From assembly GCF_008271805.1 (NCBI RefSeq), contig NZ_VSRY01000084.1:1-46688 (forward strand): a stretch of DNA of 46,688 bases, written 5' to 3'. The position numbers and the translations under genes are program-made. Numbering within the stretch: the stretch's first letter is position 1; each line of letters opens with the position of its first letter. Shown here one piece after another: positions 1-11,971 of this stretch. The DNA is from Streptomyces sp. TRM49041 (GTDB lineage: Bacteria > Actinomycetota > Actinomycetes > Streptomycetales > Streptomycetaceae). The notes under the pieces are model-generated. The model was not told the DNA's origin. It did no database searches and was given only the letters and a program-made list of their open reading frames with translations.

Positions 1-1
1 C

Positions 2-97
2 GCGCTCATCCACGAGCGCGCGGTGATCGTGTCGTGCGAGGACTGCGGAGGAGCCACCCGGAAGGGACAGCTCACCGCCGCGCCCGAGACGACCTGA
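2..97 (+). CDS. 3' end of an unidentified gene (partial)
   Basis: An open frame enters from the left edge and ends with TGA at 95-97, giving a 31-residue C-terminal tail that contains a CEDC (CxxC) motif and ends in TAAPETT. Codon use is GC-rich at third positions, as expected for a real gene here. Only the tail is visible, so the family cannot be named; the CxxC pair could be half of a small zinc-binding site. The next gene starts about 50 bases downstream on the same strand. Confidence 0.4.
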   Translation, partial: ALIHERAVIVSCEDCGGATRKGQLTAAPETT

Positions 98-147
98 CCC
101 TCGGCCGCTGGCCGCCCCCTAGGCTGCGGCGTGGGAAAGGAGCACTG

Positions 148-276
148 ATGGAGTGGATCGACCCGAGGTACGCGGAGCTGGTCGCGGTGTGGAAGCGCAC
201 GCAGCAGCCCAGCTCCCGTGACCCGCAGGAGCCCCGGCCCAAGCGCGCGTTCATCGTGCCACAGCGGAAGGGATGA
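148..276 (+). CDS. small hypothetical protein, 42 aa
   Basis: The ATG at 148 follows a strong ribosome-binding sequence (GGGAAAGGAG, 133-142). The frame can be extended upstream to 34, but that part is arginine-rich and not gene-like, so the 148 start is preferred. The product begins MEWIDPRYAELVAVWKRTQQ and ends in a basic, proline-rich tail. It has no signal peptide or membrane segment. I do not recognise the family. It sits close behind the partial gene at 2-97 on the same strand and may be co-transcribed with it. Confidence 0.5.
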   Translation: MEWIDPRYAELVAVWKRTQQPSSRDPQEPRPKRAFIVPQRKG

Positions 277-446
277 CGACCGCCACGGCCTGTCGGTCTT
301 CACACCGGCGGGCCGGGGCTCACCGTACGAGGTCAGCCAGGGGGTACCGATCGCAGGCAGGTCACATCGGCGTCAGGCATCCGGCTGCGGTCCCCAATTC
401 CGCGCCCTGCCTTTTTGCGTGGACGCGCGCTCGCGCACCGTCCACC

Positions 447-911
447 ATGGACACCATGAACGCCATGGACGCCGCCCAGCTCGGCCCTTCCGAACCGGCC
501 GAGCCCGTCATCACCCTGCGCAGCGACGACCTCTTCAGCAAGTTTGGCTTCAACGACGGTGCACGCCCAGACGGTTGGGAGGAGTACGTCGCTTCGCGGG
601 GCTTCGACCCGGACGAAGTGCGGTTTCCGCTCCTCGCACTCGTGAGGCGGTATCTCGTGCCGGCCCTCGACCAAGAGGTGACCGTCATGGACACCGGCTC
701 CTTCCACAACCCCGCGCGCGCGGCGACCGTCGACGGTGTCGACTTCTCGGACCGCCGGCACGAGGAGTACAGCGGTGTGAAGCTCACCCCCGAGACCGTC
801 ACCGTGCCGTTGAGCGCGGTGCTGGAGCTGGCACGGGAGGAGCAGGGACTGACAGAGCCCCCGGGCCCTCCTCGGTCGCCTCGGTGTCCTTGGGCGCCGC
901 TCAGTGACTGA
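447..911 (+). CDS. hypothetical protein, about 154 aa
   Basis: The reading frame is open from 273, but the upstream part is arginine/histidine-rich and looks non-coding. The ATG at 447 (product begins MDTMNAMDAAQ) marks where protein-like composition starts; ATGs at 459 and 468 are alternatives and none has a strong ribosome-binding site. The product is acidic and soluble, with a block DDLFSKFGFNDG and a later ERR-free segment around the HEEYSGVKLTPETV motif. No known domain was recognised. The stop at 911 overlaps by 11 bases the stop of the small convergent gene at 901-1071. Confidence 0.5.
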   Translation: MDTMNAMDAAQLGPSEPAEPVITLRSDDLFSKFGFNDGARPDGWEEYVASRGFDPDEVRFPLLALVRRYLVPALDQEVTVMDTGSFHNPARAATVDGVDFSDRRHEEYSGVKLTPETVTVPLSAVLELAREEQGLTEPPGPPRSPRCPWAPLSD

Positions 912-1071
912 CCGGCTTGCCCGGGTCGACCAGCTTGTCGAGGACCATGCGGACGGCGCGGAACGCCTGCTCGGCGACCTCGTCCGAGGCATGCTCCTCC
1001 TCCGCCTCGGCCCAGTCACGGGCGGCCCTCAGACGCCGCAGCAGTTCGTCCGCGTCCACGATCTCCGCCAT
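901..1071 (-). CDS. small acidic helical protein, 56 aa
   Basis: Reading the minus strand from ATG at 1071 to TGA at 903-901 gives a 56-residue protein beginning MAEIVDADELLRRLRAARDW and ending in DKLVDPGKPVSH. It is rich in Glu, Ala and Arg and looks like one or two amphipathic helices. The ribosome-binding sequence is weak (GTAGGGC just upstream). It lies downstream of gcl on the same strand, separated by a strong hairpin terminator, so it is probably expressed independently or by read-through. Function unknown. Confidence 0.5.
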   Translation of the reverse strand: MAEIVDADELLRRLRAARDWAEAEEEHASDEVAEQAFRAVRMVLDKLVDPGKPVSH

Positions 1072-1110
1072 GCCCTACGGCTACCCACTCGTCCTGGAGG
1101 CATGACACGG

Positions 1111-1152
1111 AAGCGGCCCCCGCCCCGGTGGATTCCGGGGCGGGGGCCGCTT
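1111..1152. terminator. perfect 18-bp stem terminator after gcl
   Basis: The arms 1111-1128 and 1135-1152 are perfectly complementary (18 bp) around a 6-base TGGATT loop. The stem is very GC-rich, with AA on one side and TT on the other, so it can act in both directions. It starts 22 bases beyond the gcl stop codon and most likely ends the gcl transcript. Confidence 0.85.
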
Positions 1153-1174
1153 GCCGCTCCTCTGCCGGCCTTGG

Positions 1175-2959
<1,785 letters not shown>

Positions 2960-3029
2960 GGGTGCTCCTGCTTCGGCCTGGCGGATCCGGCTCTGTCGCG
3001 CCACCTGAGAGCGTCGATCCGTACTCATT

Positions 3030-3065
3030 TTCCGACATGCGGAATAATGTTTCTGTTATACGGAA
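3030..3065. promoter_or_regulatory. two tandem 15-bp palindromes upstream of gcl
   Basis: TTCCG-N5-CGGAA occupies 3030-3044 and a near copy TTCTG-N5-CGGAA occupies 3051-3065. The centres are exactly 21 bp apart, two helical turns, which suits cooperative binding of dimers to one face of the DNA. They lie about 70 bp upstream of the gcl start. From memory, gcl in S. coelicolor is under the IclR-family allantoin regulator AllR; a palindrome of this style would fit such a regulator, but the match to AllR sites is inference. Confidence 0.55.
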
Positions 3066-3172
3066 GCAATGTAGGGGTGGGTCACGGAACCCGTCAAGGG
3101 ATGGCCGAATGCCCTCCCCAACCGACTGCGCTTGATGGACGATGGGTGACGGAACGAAGGGGGCCGATCGCC

Positions 3173-4177
3173 GTGGGAGAGAACGTGCCGGTGCGCTGCC
3201 CGGTCTGCCGCCGCGCGCATGTGTACACACCGCCCGTCTATCCGTGCGCGTGCGGTGCGCCCGTCGCCCCTCCCCTGATGCGAGGCGCACACGCCGAGCC
3301 GATCACCCACCGCACCTGGACCGACGAGTGGGTCACGGTCCGGTGCGGCACGTGCGGCCGCCAGGACCAGTGGCCGCAGCCGGAGCTGGGCTGCGCGTGC
3401 GGGACGGTGCTGCGGATCCCCGTACGGCCGGTCACGGCGGCCGCGTCACCACCGCGGTCCGTCGCCACCGGAGGCTCGGCGGGCACGAAGGGCGCGGTCA
3501 CGGGCGGTACGCAATCGGCCGCGGCGGAATCCGGCGGCACAGAACCGGCCGGGGCGGAATCGGGCAGTACGGAAGCGGTTGGCGCGGAAGCGGGCGGTAC
3601 GGAAGCGGGCGGTACAGAACCGGCCGCCGCCGACGCGGCCGAGTCCGTGGGCGGACCCGACGCTCCCGACAACACCGGGCGCGCCACCGGCCGCGAGGCG
3701 ACCGCGGCCACGACCGGCGTGTCGACCGTGCGCGTCCCCGCGCAGGCTCCGCCACCGCCCTCCACCCCAGTCGCACGCCCCTCCTTCCAACCGGTCACCA
3801 TCCGCACCGCCCGCGACGCGGTGGCCGCCGCCGCGCTCTATCTGCGCTGGCTCGGCTTCCGGAACGTCGTCCAGCCGGAGGACCGCCACACCCCCGTATC
3901 CCCCGGCGCCGAGCTGCGCGGCCCCGGACTGGTCGCCCAGGTCGACCCGACGACCCGACCGGTGTCGCTGCGCGCCGTGGAGTGTCTGTGGCTGGAAGGG
4001 CTCGCTTCGTCGTCGACCGCCGTCTTCTTCTCGCTCGCCGGGTACGAGGAAAGCGCCCGCGCCCGCGCCGACGGCGTCGGCCTGCCGCTCTTCGTCATGG
4101 ACCTCACGGGGACCCCGCAGCCGGTGAACGCCCCGGCCGACGACCTGGTCGCGTACGGGGTGAGCGGCACGCGTTGA
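3173..4177 (+). CDS. double zinc-ribbon protein with a low-complexity linker and nuclease-like C-terminal domain
   Basis: The N-terminus carries two zinc-ribbon-like blocks: CPVC followed by CACG, then CGTC followed by CACG, within about the first 85 residues. A linker of roughly 100 residues follows, rich in Gly, Thr, Glu and Ala and built from degenerate GGTE-AAE-SGGTE units. The C-terminal 120 residues form a compact domain with LYLRWLGFRNV, ELRGPGLVAQVD and VECLWLEGLA blocks, reminiscent of Mrr/restriction-endonuclease-like folds, though a canonical QxK motif is not present. Starts at 3173 (GTG, after AAGGGGG) or 3185 are most likely; ATG 3101 is also in frame. The gene diverges from gcl. 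The exact role is unknown; nucleic acid or ring-nucleotide binding would be a guess. Confidence 0.65.
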   Translation: MGENVPVRCPVCRRAHVYTPPVYPCACGAPVAPPLMRGAHAEPITHRTWTDEWVTVRCGTCGRQDQWPQPELGCACGTVLRIPVRPVTAAASPPRSVATGGSAGTKGAVTGGTQSAAAESGGTEPAGAESGSTEAVGAEAGGTEAGGTEPAAADAAESVGGPDAPDNTGRATGREATAATTGVSTVRVPAQAPPPPSTPVARPSFQPVTIRTARDAVAAAALYLRWLGFRNVVQPEDRHTPVSPGAELRGPGLVAQVDPTTRPVSLRAVECLWLEGLASSSTAVFFSLAGYEESARARADGVGLPLFVMDLTGTPQPVNAPADDLVAYGVSGTR

Positions 4178-4667
4178 GGCCGAGGCCGGTGCGCCCGCCC
4201 TGGAACACGCGCGGCACCGGCCGCAACAGGGGGCGACTGGCCGTCGGTTCCCGGCATCTGTGTCCTCCTCGTTGCGGGACGTTTCCGCGCCATCGTGTAA
4301 TCGGTGACCCGGTTCTCACTACCCCCGGACGCGGGTGAAGCGGCGGGCGGGAGCGGTGCGCGTGCGAGAGGTGCGGAGTGACGCGGCGGAGCTGCGGGTG
4401 GTGGATCTGTCACGGAGGGGCGGCCCTGTCAGCCCCGGGACGTTGGTCGCCCGCCCTCATCACTGCCGCCGGTACTCGGCCGTGCGGGCTGCGTCGCCGA
4501 TACGGGGAGGGCTCGTCCGTCCGGAGCGGACGACGAAGGCGAAGAGGATTACCCACTCCTTGCCACTTTCAACTTATAGCGGACCGGGGGCCTTGCGGCA
4601 AGGCCCGGGTCGTGCCGCAGAATCGCTGGTCCAAGGCCAGAACCTGCGGAAACGGGAGATTCACGAA
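4178..4667. other. 490-bp non-coding leader region upstream of helR
   Basis: No convincing gene is seen here. The stretch contains an AT-rich patch (about 4535-4580, including TTATAGC just before 4581) that could hold a promoter -10 region, followed directly by the rifamycin-associated element at 4588-4606. Open frames crossing it have irregular composition and were not accepted. Confidence 0.5.
4588..4606. promoter_or_regulatory. rifamycin-associated element (RAE)
   Basis: GGGCCTTGCGGCAAGGCCC is a perfect 19-bp inverted repeat (8-bp arms, CGG centre). It matches, with one base difference, the consensus I remember for the rifamycin-associated element (GGGGCTTGCGGCAAGGCCC), which sits upstream of rifamycin-inactivating or RNA polymerase-protecting genes in actinomycetes. 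Here it lies 80 bp before the glycosyltransferase remnant and 210 bp before helR, which supports the identification of both. Confidence 0.8.
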
Positions 4668-4814
4668 GTGCGTGTGCTGTTGGCGGTATACGGGGCGTGC
4701 GGTGACGTCGAGCCGGCGGGAGGGCGCGCGCCGCGGTCGCGGCAACCCGGCGCCGAGGTGCGGGGGTGCGCGCTGCCGCACTTCGGCGGAGCGGCCCCGG
4801 ATCGGAGCTGGTGA
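4668..4814 (+). pseudogene. N-terminal remnant of a rifamycin-type glycosyltransferase (48 codons)
   Basis: From GTG 4668, preceded by CGGGAG, the frame encodes 48 residues beginning MRVLLAVYGACGDVEP, then a GAEVRGCALP block, and stops with TGA at 4812-4814. Spacing and sequence match the start of GT-B antibiotic glycosyltransferases (typical pattern MRVLL-x-YG-xx-GDVEP ... GAEVR-x-CAPP). Such enzymes (Rgt) are known companions of RAE sites. Nothing of the remaining roughly 350 residues is present. The stop is one base before the helR start, so the fragment may survive as a translated leader peptide. Alternatively it is simply decay left by a deletion that fused the RAE promoter to helR. Confidence 0.65.
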
Positions 4815-4815
4815 C

Positions 4816-6975
4816 ATGAACTCCCCGACCACCAGCGCGTTCGACCTCCCGGCCCGGCTCTCCCCCAAGGCCGACCCGGCGCTGATCGCCGGCGACGAGC
4901 AGCACTTCGCGGCCGTCGCGGAGTGCCTTGAGCAGTCGATCGCCGAGCTCACCGACCGCCTCGATGCCGAGCGCAGGGCGCCCGGCGGCATCGGCCGGCA
5001 GGCGATGGACCGGGACGCGGAGATCCACCGGCTGACCGCTCGCCTGCGCACGCTGCGCCGCTTCGGTCTGGATCTGTGCCTCGGTCACATGGTCGGCGCG
5101 GACGACCCCGAGCCCGTGTACGTGGGACGGCTCGGCCTGACGGACAGCGCCGGTCGCCGGCTGCTGGTCGACTGGCGCTCCCCCGCGGCCGAGCCGTTCT
5201 TCGGTGCCACACACGCCGACCCGATGGGTCTGGCGAGCCGCCGCAGATACCGCTGGACCGGTGGCCGGATCAGCGACTACTGGGACGAGGTGTTCACCTC
5301 GGACGGGTTCGCCGGGCATGCCGCGCTCGACGACCAGTCAGCCTTCATCGCCAGCCTGGGCGGCAACCGGTCGCCGCGGATGCGAGACGTGCTCGGCACC
5401 ATCCAGGCCGACCAGGACGCCGTCATCCGCGCGGGATCCCGCGGCGCTCTCGTCGTCGACGGCGGTCCGGGTACGGGGAAGACCGTCGTCGCTCTGCACC
5501 GCTCCGCCTACCTCCTCCACTCCGACCCTCGCCTCGGTCACCGTCGGGGCGGCGTGCTGTTCGTCGGTCCGCACCGGCCCTACCTGGACTACGTCGCCGA
5601 CGTCCTCCCCAGCCTCGGGGAGGAGGGCGTGCAGACCTGCACCCTGCGGGACCTCGTCGCCGAGGGAGCCGCCGCGGCGGTCGAGACCGACCCGGACGTG
5701 GCCCGTCTGAAGTCGTCCGCGAACATGGTGAAGGCGATCGAGACGGCCGTCAGGTTCTACGAGGAGCCGCCCACCCAGGGGATGACGGTCACGACCCACT
5801 GGTCGGACATCCGGCTCAGCGCCGACGACTGGGCCGAGGCGTTCGAAGCCGCGGCGCCCGGTACCGGGGCTCCGCACAACGAGGCGCGCGACCAGGTCTG
5901 GGAGGAACTGCTCACGCTCCTGGTGGACAGACACGACGGTGACGTCCCGCCCGAGCTGCTCCGCAAGTCGCTGCGGCAGAACAGGGAGCTGCTCACGGCG
6001 TTCAACCGCGCGTGGCCGCTGCTCGAAGCCGCCGACCTCGTCGGAGACCTGTGGACGGTACCCGCCTACCTGCGGATGTGCGCTCCCTGGCTAGGCCCCG
6101 ACGACGTACGGAAGTTGCGGCGCGAGGACCCCCGGGCCTGGACGGTGTCCGACCTGCCGCTGCTGGACGCGGCACGGCAGCGGCTCGGCGACCCCGAGGC
6201 GTCGCGCCGTAAGCGTCGGCGCGACGCCGCTGTCGCCGCCGAACGCGAGCGTATGGACAGGGTCGTGGACGATCTGATCGAGGCCGCGGACGACGAGTAC
6301 GGCACAGGTCTGGTGACGATGCTGCGCGGCGAGGACTTCCAGGACGCCCTGGTCGACGGGACCGCCCTGCCCGGCACCGACCCGGACCCGCTCGCCGGGC
6401 CGTTCGCGCACATCGTCGTGGACGAGGCCCAGGAACTGACCGACGCGGAGTGGCAGATGCTGCTGCTCCGGTGCCCGTCCCGGAGCTTCACCATCGTCGG
6501 CGACCGTGCCCAGGCCAGGCACGGGTTCACCGAGTCGTGGCAGGAACGGCTAGAGCGGGTCGGGCTCGACAGGATCGACCTGGCCTCCCTGAGCGTCAAC
6601 TACCGGACACCAAGAGAGATCATGGCGGAGGCCGAGCCGGTCATCCGGGCCGTGCTGCCGGACGCCAACGTGCCGACCTCCATCCGCAGCGGCGACGTCC
6701 CCGTGGTCCACGGATCTGTTCCGGACCTGGACTCGGTCATCGACACCTGGCTCGCCGCCCACTCCGACGGTATCGCCTGCGTCATCGGCGATCCTACGTT
6801 CCGGGCGACGTCCCGCGTCCGGTCGCTGACGCCGGCCCTGTCGAAGGGGCTTGAGTTCGACCTGGTCGTCCTCGTCGACCCGGAGTCGTTCGGGACGGGT
6901 GTCGAGGGAGCGGTCGACCGCTATGTCGCGATGACCCGGGCGACCCGGCAACTCGTCATCCTGACGGGCTCCTGA
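4816..6975 (+). CDS. helR: HelR/HelD-type RNA polymerase-displacing ATPase, rifamycin tolerance
   Basis: The 719-aa protein is a UvrD/Rep-like helicase-fold ATPase of the HelD group, which binds RNA polymerase, opens its clamps and recycles stalled complexes. The N-terminal region (about 15-90) is predicted helical and would enter the secondary channel. Walker A is GGPGTGKTVVALHR (about 216-229), Walker B is VDEAQ (about 535), then GDRAQARHGF, SVNYRTPREI and a C-terminal YVAMTRATRQL motif. HelR members are reported to displace rifamycins from RNA polymerase and to be induced through an RAE; an RAE lies 210 bp upstream. ATG 4816 has GGAG upstream and overlaps the end of the glycosyltransferase remnant by adjacency (TGAcATG), suggesting translational coupling. 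Assignment to HelR rather than housekeeping HelD rests mainly on the RAE. Confidence 0.82.
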   Translation: MNSPTTSAFDLPARLSPKADPALIAGDEQHFAAVAECLEQSIAELTDRLDAERRAPGGIGRQAMDRDAEIHRLTARLRTLRRFGLDLCLGHMVGADDPEPVYVGRLGLTDSAGRRLLVDWRSPAAEPFFGATHADPMGLASRRRYRWTGGRISDYWDEVFTSDGFAGHAALDDQSAFIASLGGNRSPRMRDVLGTIQADQDAVIRAGSRGALVVDGGPGTGKTVVALHRSAYLLHSDPRLGHRRGGVLFVGPHRPYLDYVADVLPSLGEEGVQTCTLRDLVAEGAAAAVETDPDVARLKSSANMVKAIETAVRFYEEPPTQGMTVTTHWSDIRLSADDWAEAFEAAAPGTGAPHNEARDQVWEELLTLLVDRHDGDVPPELLRKSLRQNRELLTAFNRAWPLLEAADLVGDLWTVPAYLRMCAPWLGPDDVRKLRREDPRAWTVSDLPLLDAARQRLGDPEASRRKRRRDAAVAAERERMDRVVDDLIEAADDEYGTGLVTMLRGEDFQDALVDGTALPGTDPDPLAGPFAHIVVDEAQELTDAEWQMLLLRCPSRSFTIVGDRAQARHGFTESWQERLERVGLDRIDLASLSVNYRTPREIMAEAEPVIRAVLPDANVPTSIRSGDVPVVHGSVPDLDSVIDTWLAAHSDGIACVIGDPTFRATSRVRSLTPALSKGLEFDLVVLVDPESFGTGVEGAVDRYVAMTRATRQLVILTGS

Positions 6976-6986
6976 CGCCGGCCCGG

Positions 6987-7086
6987 GGTGCGCTCGGACG
7001 CCCGGCGGTGCGCTCGGACGCCCGGCGGTGCGCTCGGACGCCCGGCCGGGGTGCCGGACGCCCGGCCGGGGTGCCGGACCCGCCGG
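6987..7086. repeat. tandem 20-bp repeats between helR and the siderophore cluster
   Basis: Three perfect copies of GGTGCGCTCGGACGCCCGGC lie at 6987-7006, 7007-7026 and 7027-7046. Two diverged 20-bp units (CGGGGTGCCGGACGCCCGGC and a variant) follow to 7086. The array is non-coding in context. Copy number is likely variable between strains; it may also fold into terminator-like structures after helR. Confidence 0.85.
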
Positions 7087-7143
7087 CGGCCGTCGCGCCT
7101 CGGCTCGCGGCCGGGCCCCTTCCCCCTCACTCCACAGATCGAT

Positions 7144-7162
7144 TTAGATTAGGCTTACCTAA
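7144..7162. promoter_or_regulatory. iron box 1 (DmdR/IdeR-type operator)
   Basis: TTAGATTAGGCTTACCTAA differs at few positions from the Streptomyces iron-box consensus TTAGGTTAGGCTAACCTAA. It ends 24 bp before the flavin reductase start and should repress that gene when iron is plentiful. Confidence 0.9.
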
Positions 7163-7186
7163 TCGTCGCGACCCCAGGGGGATGCC

Positions 7187-7906
7187 GTGGGACACGGCTG
7201 GCAGGGTGCCGTCCTCAAGCTCATGCGAGGCAAGGACTTCACCCTCACCGTCAGATCCAATGAGCGACTCTCCGAGAGAGTCCACCGCCTCTCCTTCGCC
7301 GACGGCGGGATGCTGCGCGCGACCGGGGTCCACCCGACGATGTGGGCGCGCCTCTGGTTCGACAACGGCGGCCGGCCCCACCAGCGCGCCTACACCCTCG
7401 TCCACCCCGACCCCGTCGAGGGGACGTTCGACCTGGACTTCGTCCTCCACCCCGGGCGCGCCGGCGAGTGGGCCCGCGGCGCGCGCCCCGGCGACACCAT
7501 CGAGGCGACGGTGCAGGGATCGGAGTTCACCCTGCCGGACCCCCCGCCGTCCCGGCTCCTCATCGTGGGTGACGCCGCGTCGCGGCCGGCCATCGACTCA
7601 CTGCTCGGTTCCATGCCGCACACTCCGGCCACGATCTGGTACGAGACCTCGCACCCCCGCGACGGCGACCACGCCCCGCGAGGCGGCGCCGCGTCCCGCG
7701 AGGTCATCCACGCACCACGGCGGGACAAGGGCGGCCATCTGGTCGAGACCGTCCGTGCCGCCCTCCCGGGACTCGTGGACGACACGGCCTACCTGTGGAT
7801 CGCCTGCGACACGGCCACCACCCGAACCCTCGCCTCGTTCGCACGCAGGCAACTCGGCATGCCGAAGGAGCGGCTGCACGCTCTCGGCTACTGGCGTGCG
7901 GCCTGA
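7187..7906 (+). CDS. siderophore-interacting FAD-dependent ferric reductase (SIP family)
   Basis: The 239-aa protein resembles SIP/ViuB-type reductases, cytoplasmic flavoproteins that reduce ferric siderophores and free the iron. The FAD-binding RAYTLVHPD motif (about 64-72) and the FVLHPGRAGEWARGARPGD stretch (about 86-104) fit the family. The usual GDETxxPA motif of the nucleotide-binding half is altered to GDAASRPA. The GTG start at 7187 is preferred because CAGGGGG lies 6-12 bases upstream; the nearby ATG at 7182 is out of frame. It is a single-gene unit under iron box 1, with a second iron box directly after its stop, so it is transcribed separately from the next operon. Confidence 0.85.
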   Translation: MGHGWQGAVLKLMRGKDFTLTVRSNERLSERVHRLSFADGGMLRATGVHPTMWARLWFDNGGRPHQRAYTLVHPDPVEGTFDLDFVLHPGRAGEWARGARPGDTIEATVQGSEFTLPDPPPSRLLIVGDAASRPAIDSLLGSMPHTPATIWYETSHPRDGDHAPRGGAASREVIHAPRRDKGGHLVETVRAALPGLVDDTAYLWIACDTATTRTLASFARRQLGMPKERLHALGYWRAA

Positions 7907-7921
7907 ACGCACCGAGGTTAA

Positions 7922-10877
<2,956 letters not shown>

Positions 10878-10881
<4 letters not shown>

Positions 10882-11810
10882 GCGGAGTGGGAACAGGGAT
10901 GGGGACACCCGTCGATCAGGATGTGGCCGGGGCCGGTCTGCCCGCCGGAGACCTGCCGTGGCTGGAGGAGCTCCAGGGACGGACGGTCGTCGTGAAGTTC
11001 GGCGGCAACGCCATGGTGGACCCCTCGCTCCACCGGACGTTCGCCCAGGACGTGGTGGAGCTGTGGCACGCCGGGCTGCGTCCCGTCGTCGTGCACGGCG
11101 GCGGCCCGCAGATCAGCGCGATGCTCGACCGGCTGGACCTGGAGGTCCGCTTCGAGGCGGGGCTCCGGGTGACCACCCCGGAGACGATGGACGTGGTCCG
11201 TATGGTGCTGACGGGTCAGGTCCAGCGCGAACTGGTCGGCGCCATCAACGCGCACGGACCGTTCGCCGTGGGTCTGTCCGGTGAGGACGCGCACACCATG
11301 ACGGCCGTACGGCGCCCGGCCCGGGTGGACGGCCGGCCCGTGGACATCGGCCTCGTCGGCGACATCGTGTCCGTGGACGCCGGGACCGTGCGCGCGCTGC
11401 TGGAGCAGGGGCGGATACCGGTGGTCTCGCCGATCGCCCGCGGCGCCGACGGGCAGGTCTACAACGTGAACGCCGACCTCGCCGCCTCCGCGCTGGCCGT
11501 GGCCCTGGGCGCGGAACGCCTGGTGGTGCTGACGGACGTGGAGGGGCTGTACGCGGACTGGCCGCACAGCACCGAGGTCGTCGAGCGCCTCACGGCCACG
11601 GAGTTGGACGGGCTGCTGCCGGAGCTGGCGAGCGGGATGCTGCCCAAGATGGAGGGCTGTCTGAGGGCGGTCCGCTCGGGCGTCGGGCGGGCGCATGTCA
11701 TCGACGGCCGCGTCCCGCACGCGGTGCTGCGTGGTGTGTTCACCGAGAAGAGTCCCGGCACGACCGTCGTGCCCGACACTCCGGCGCCGGGCGAGGGAGC
11801 CGGCGTATGA
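10878..11810 (+). CDS. argB: acetylglutamate kinase
   Basis: ArgB phosphorylates N-acetylglutamate with ATP, the usual control point of ornithine synthesis. The 310-aa protein has the amino-acid-kinase motifs [12 protein letters not shown] (about 36-47), [24 protein letters not shown] and LTDVEGLY, and ends the family core at [15 protein letters not shown]. The N-terminus carries about 30 extra residues before the kinase fold. It starts at ATG 10878 overlapping argJ, and its stop overlaps the start of the argD remnant (ATGA). Confidence 0.95.
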
Positions 11811-11917
11811 CGAGGGACGGGACCAGGCCGCTCATCGACCGCTGGCGTGCGGTGATGACGGCCACCTACGGCACTCCCCCGCCGGCCCTGGTGCGCGGTG
11901 CGGGCCGCAAGGGCCTG
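11807..11917 (+). pseudogene. argD: argD remnant (acetylornithine aminotransferase, first ~37 codons)
   Basis: An ATG overlapping the argB stop opens a frame whose product LIDRWRAVMTATYGTPPPAL and VRGAG match the start of ArgD proteins (typical RW-xxx-M-xx-YGTP-xx-LVRG-x-G). Similarity stops at about codon 37; the frame then runs on without ArgD features and enters the antisense of the next gene, stopping at 12130. The pyridoxal-phosphate domain is absent. The transamination step must therefore come from a housekeeping ArgD. The clean 4-bp overlap shows that the operon once read argC-J-B-D. Confidence 0.8.
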
Positions 11918-11934
11918 AGCCATCCCGGCTCGGG
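11914..11934. terminator. possible short hairpin at the argD break
   Basis: CCTGAGCC and GGCTCGGG can pair (8 bp including one G-U) around an ATCCC loop. It lies between the convergent argD remnant and the acetyltransferase gene. It is modest in strength, so its role as terminator is uncertain. Confidence 0.35.
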
Positions 11935-11971
11935 ACCCTCGCGTCGTAACGGCCGAGAGGGAAAGGAGCGG

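Noticed and set aside
6987..7086. CRISPR-like array
   Set aside because: The repeats are directly adjacent with no spacers and no cas genes are nearby; it is a simple tandem repeat.
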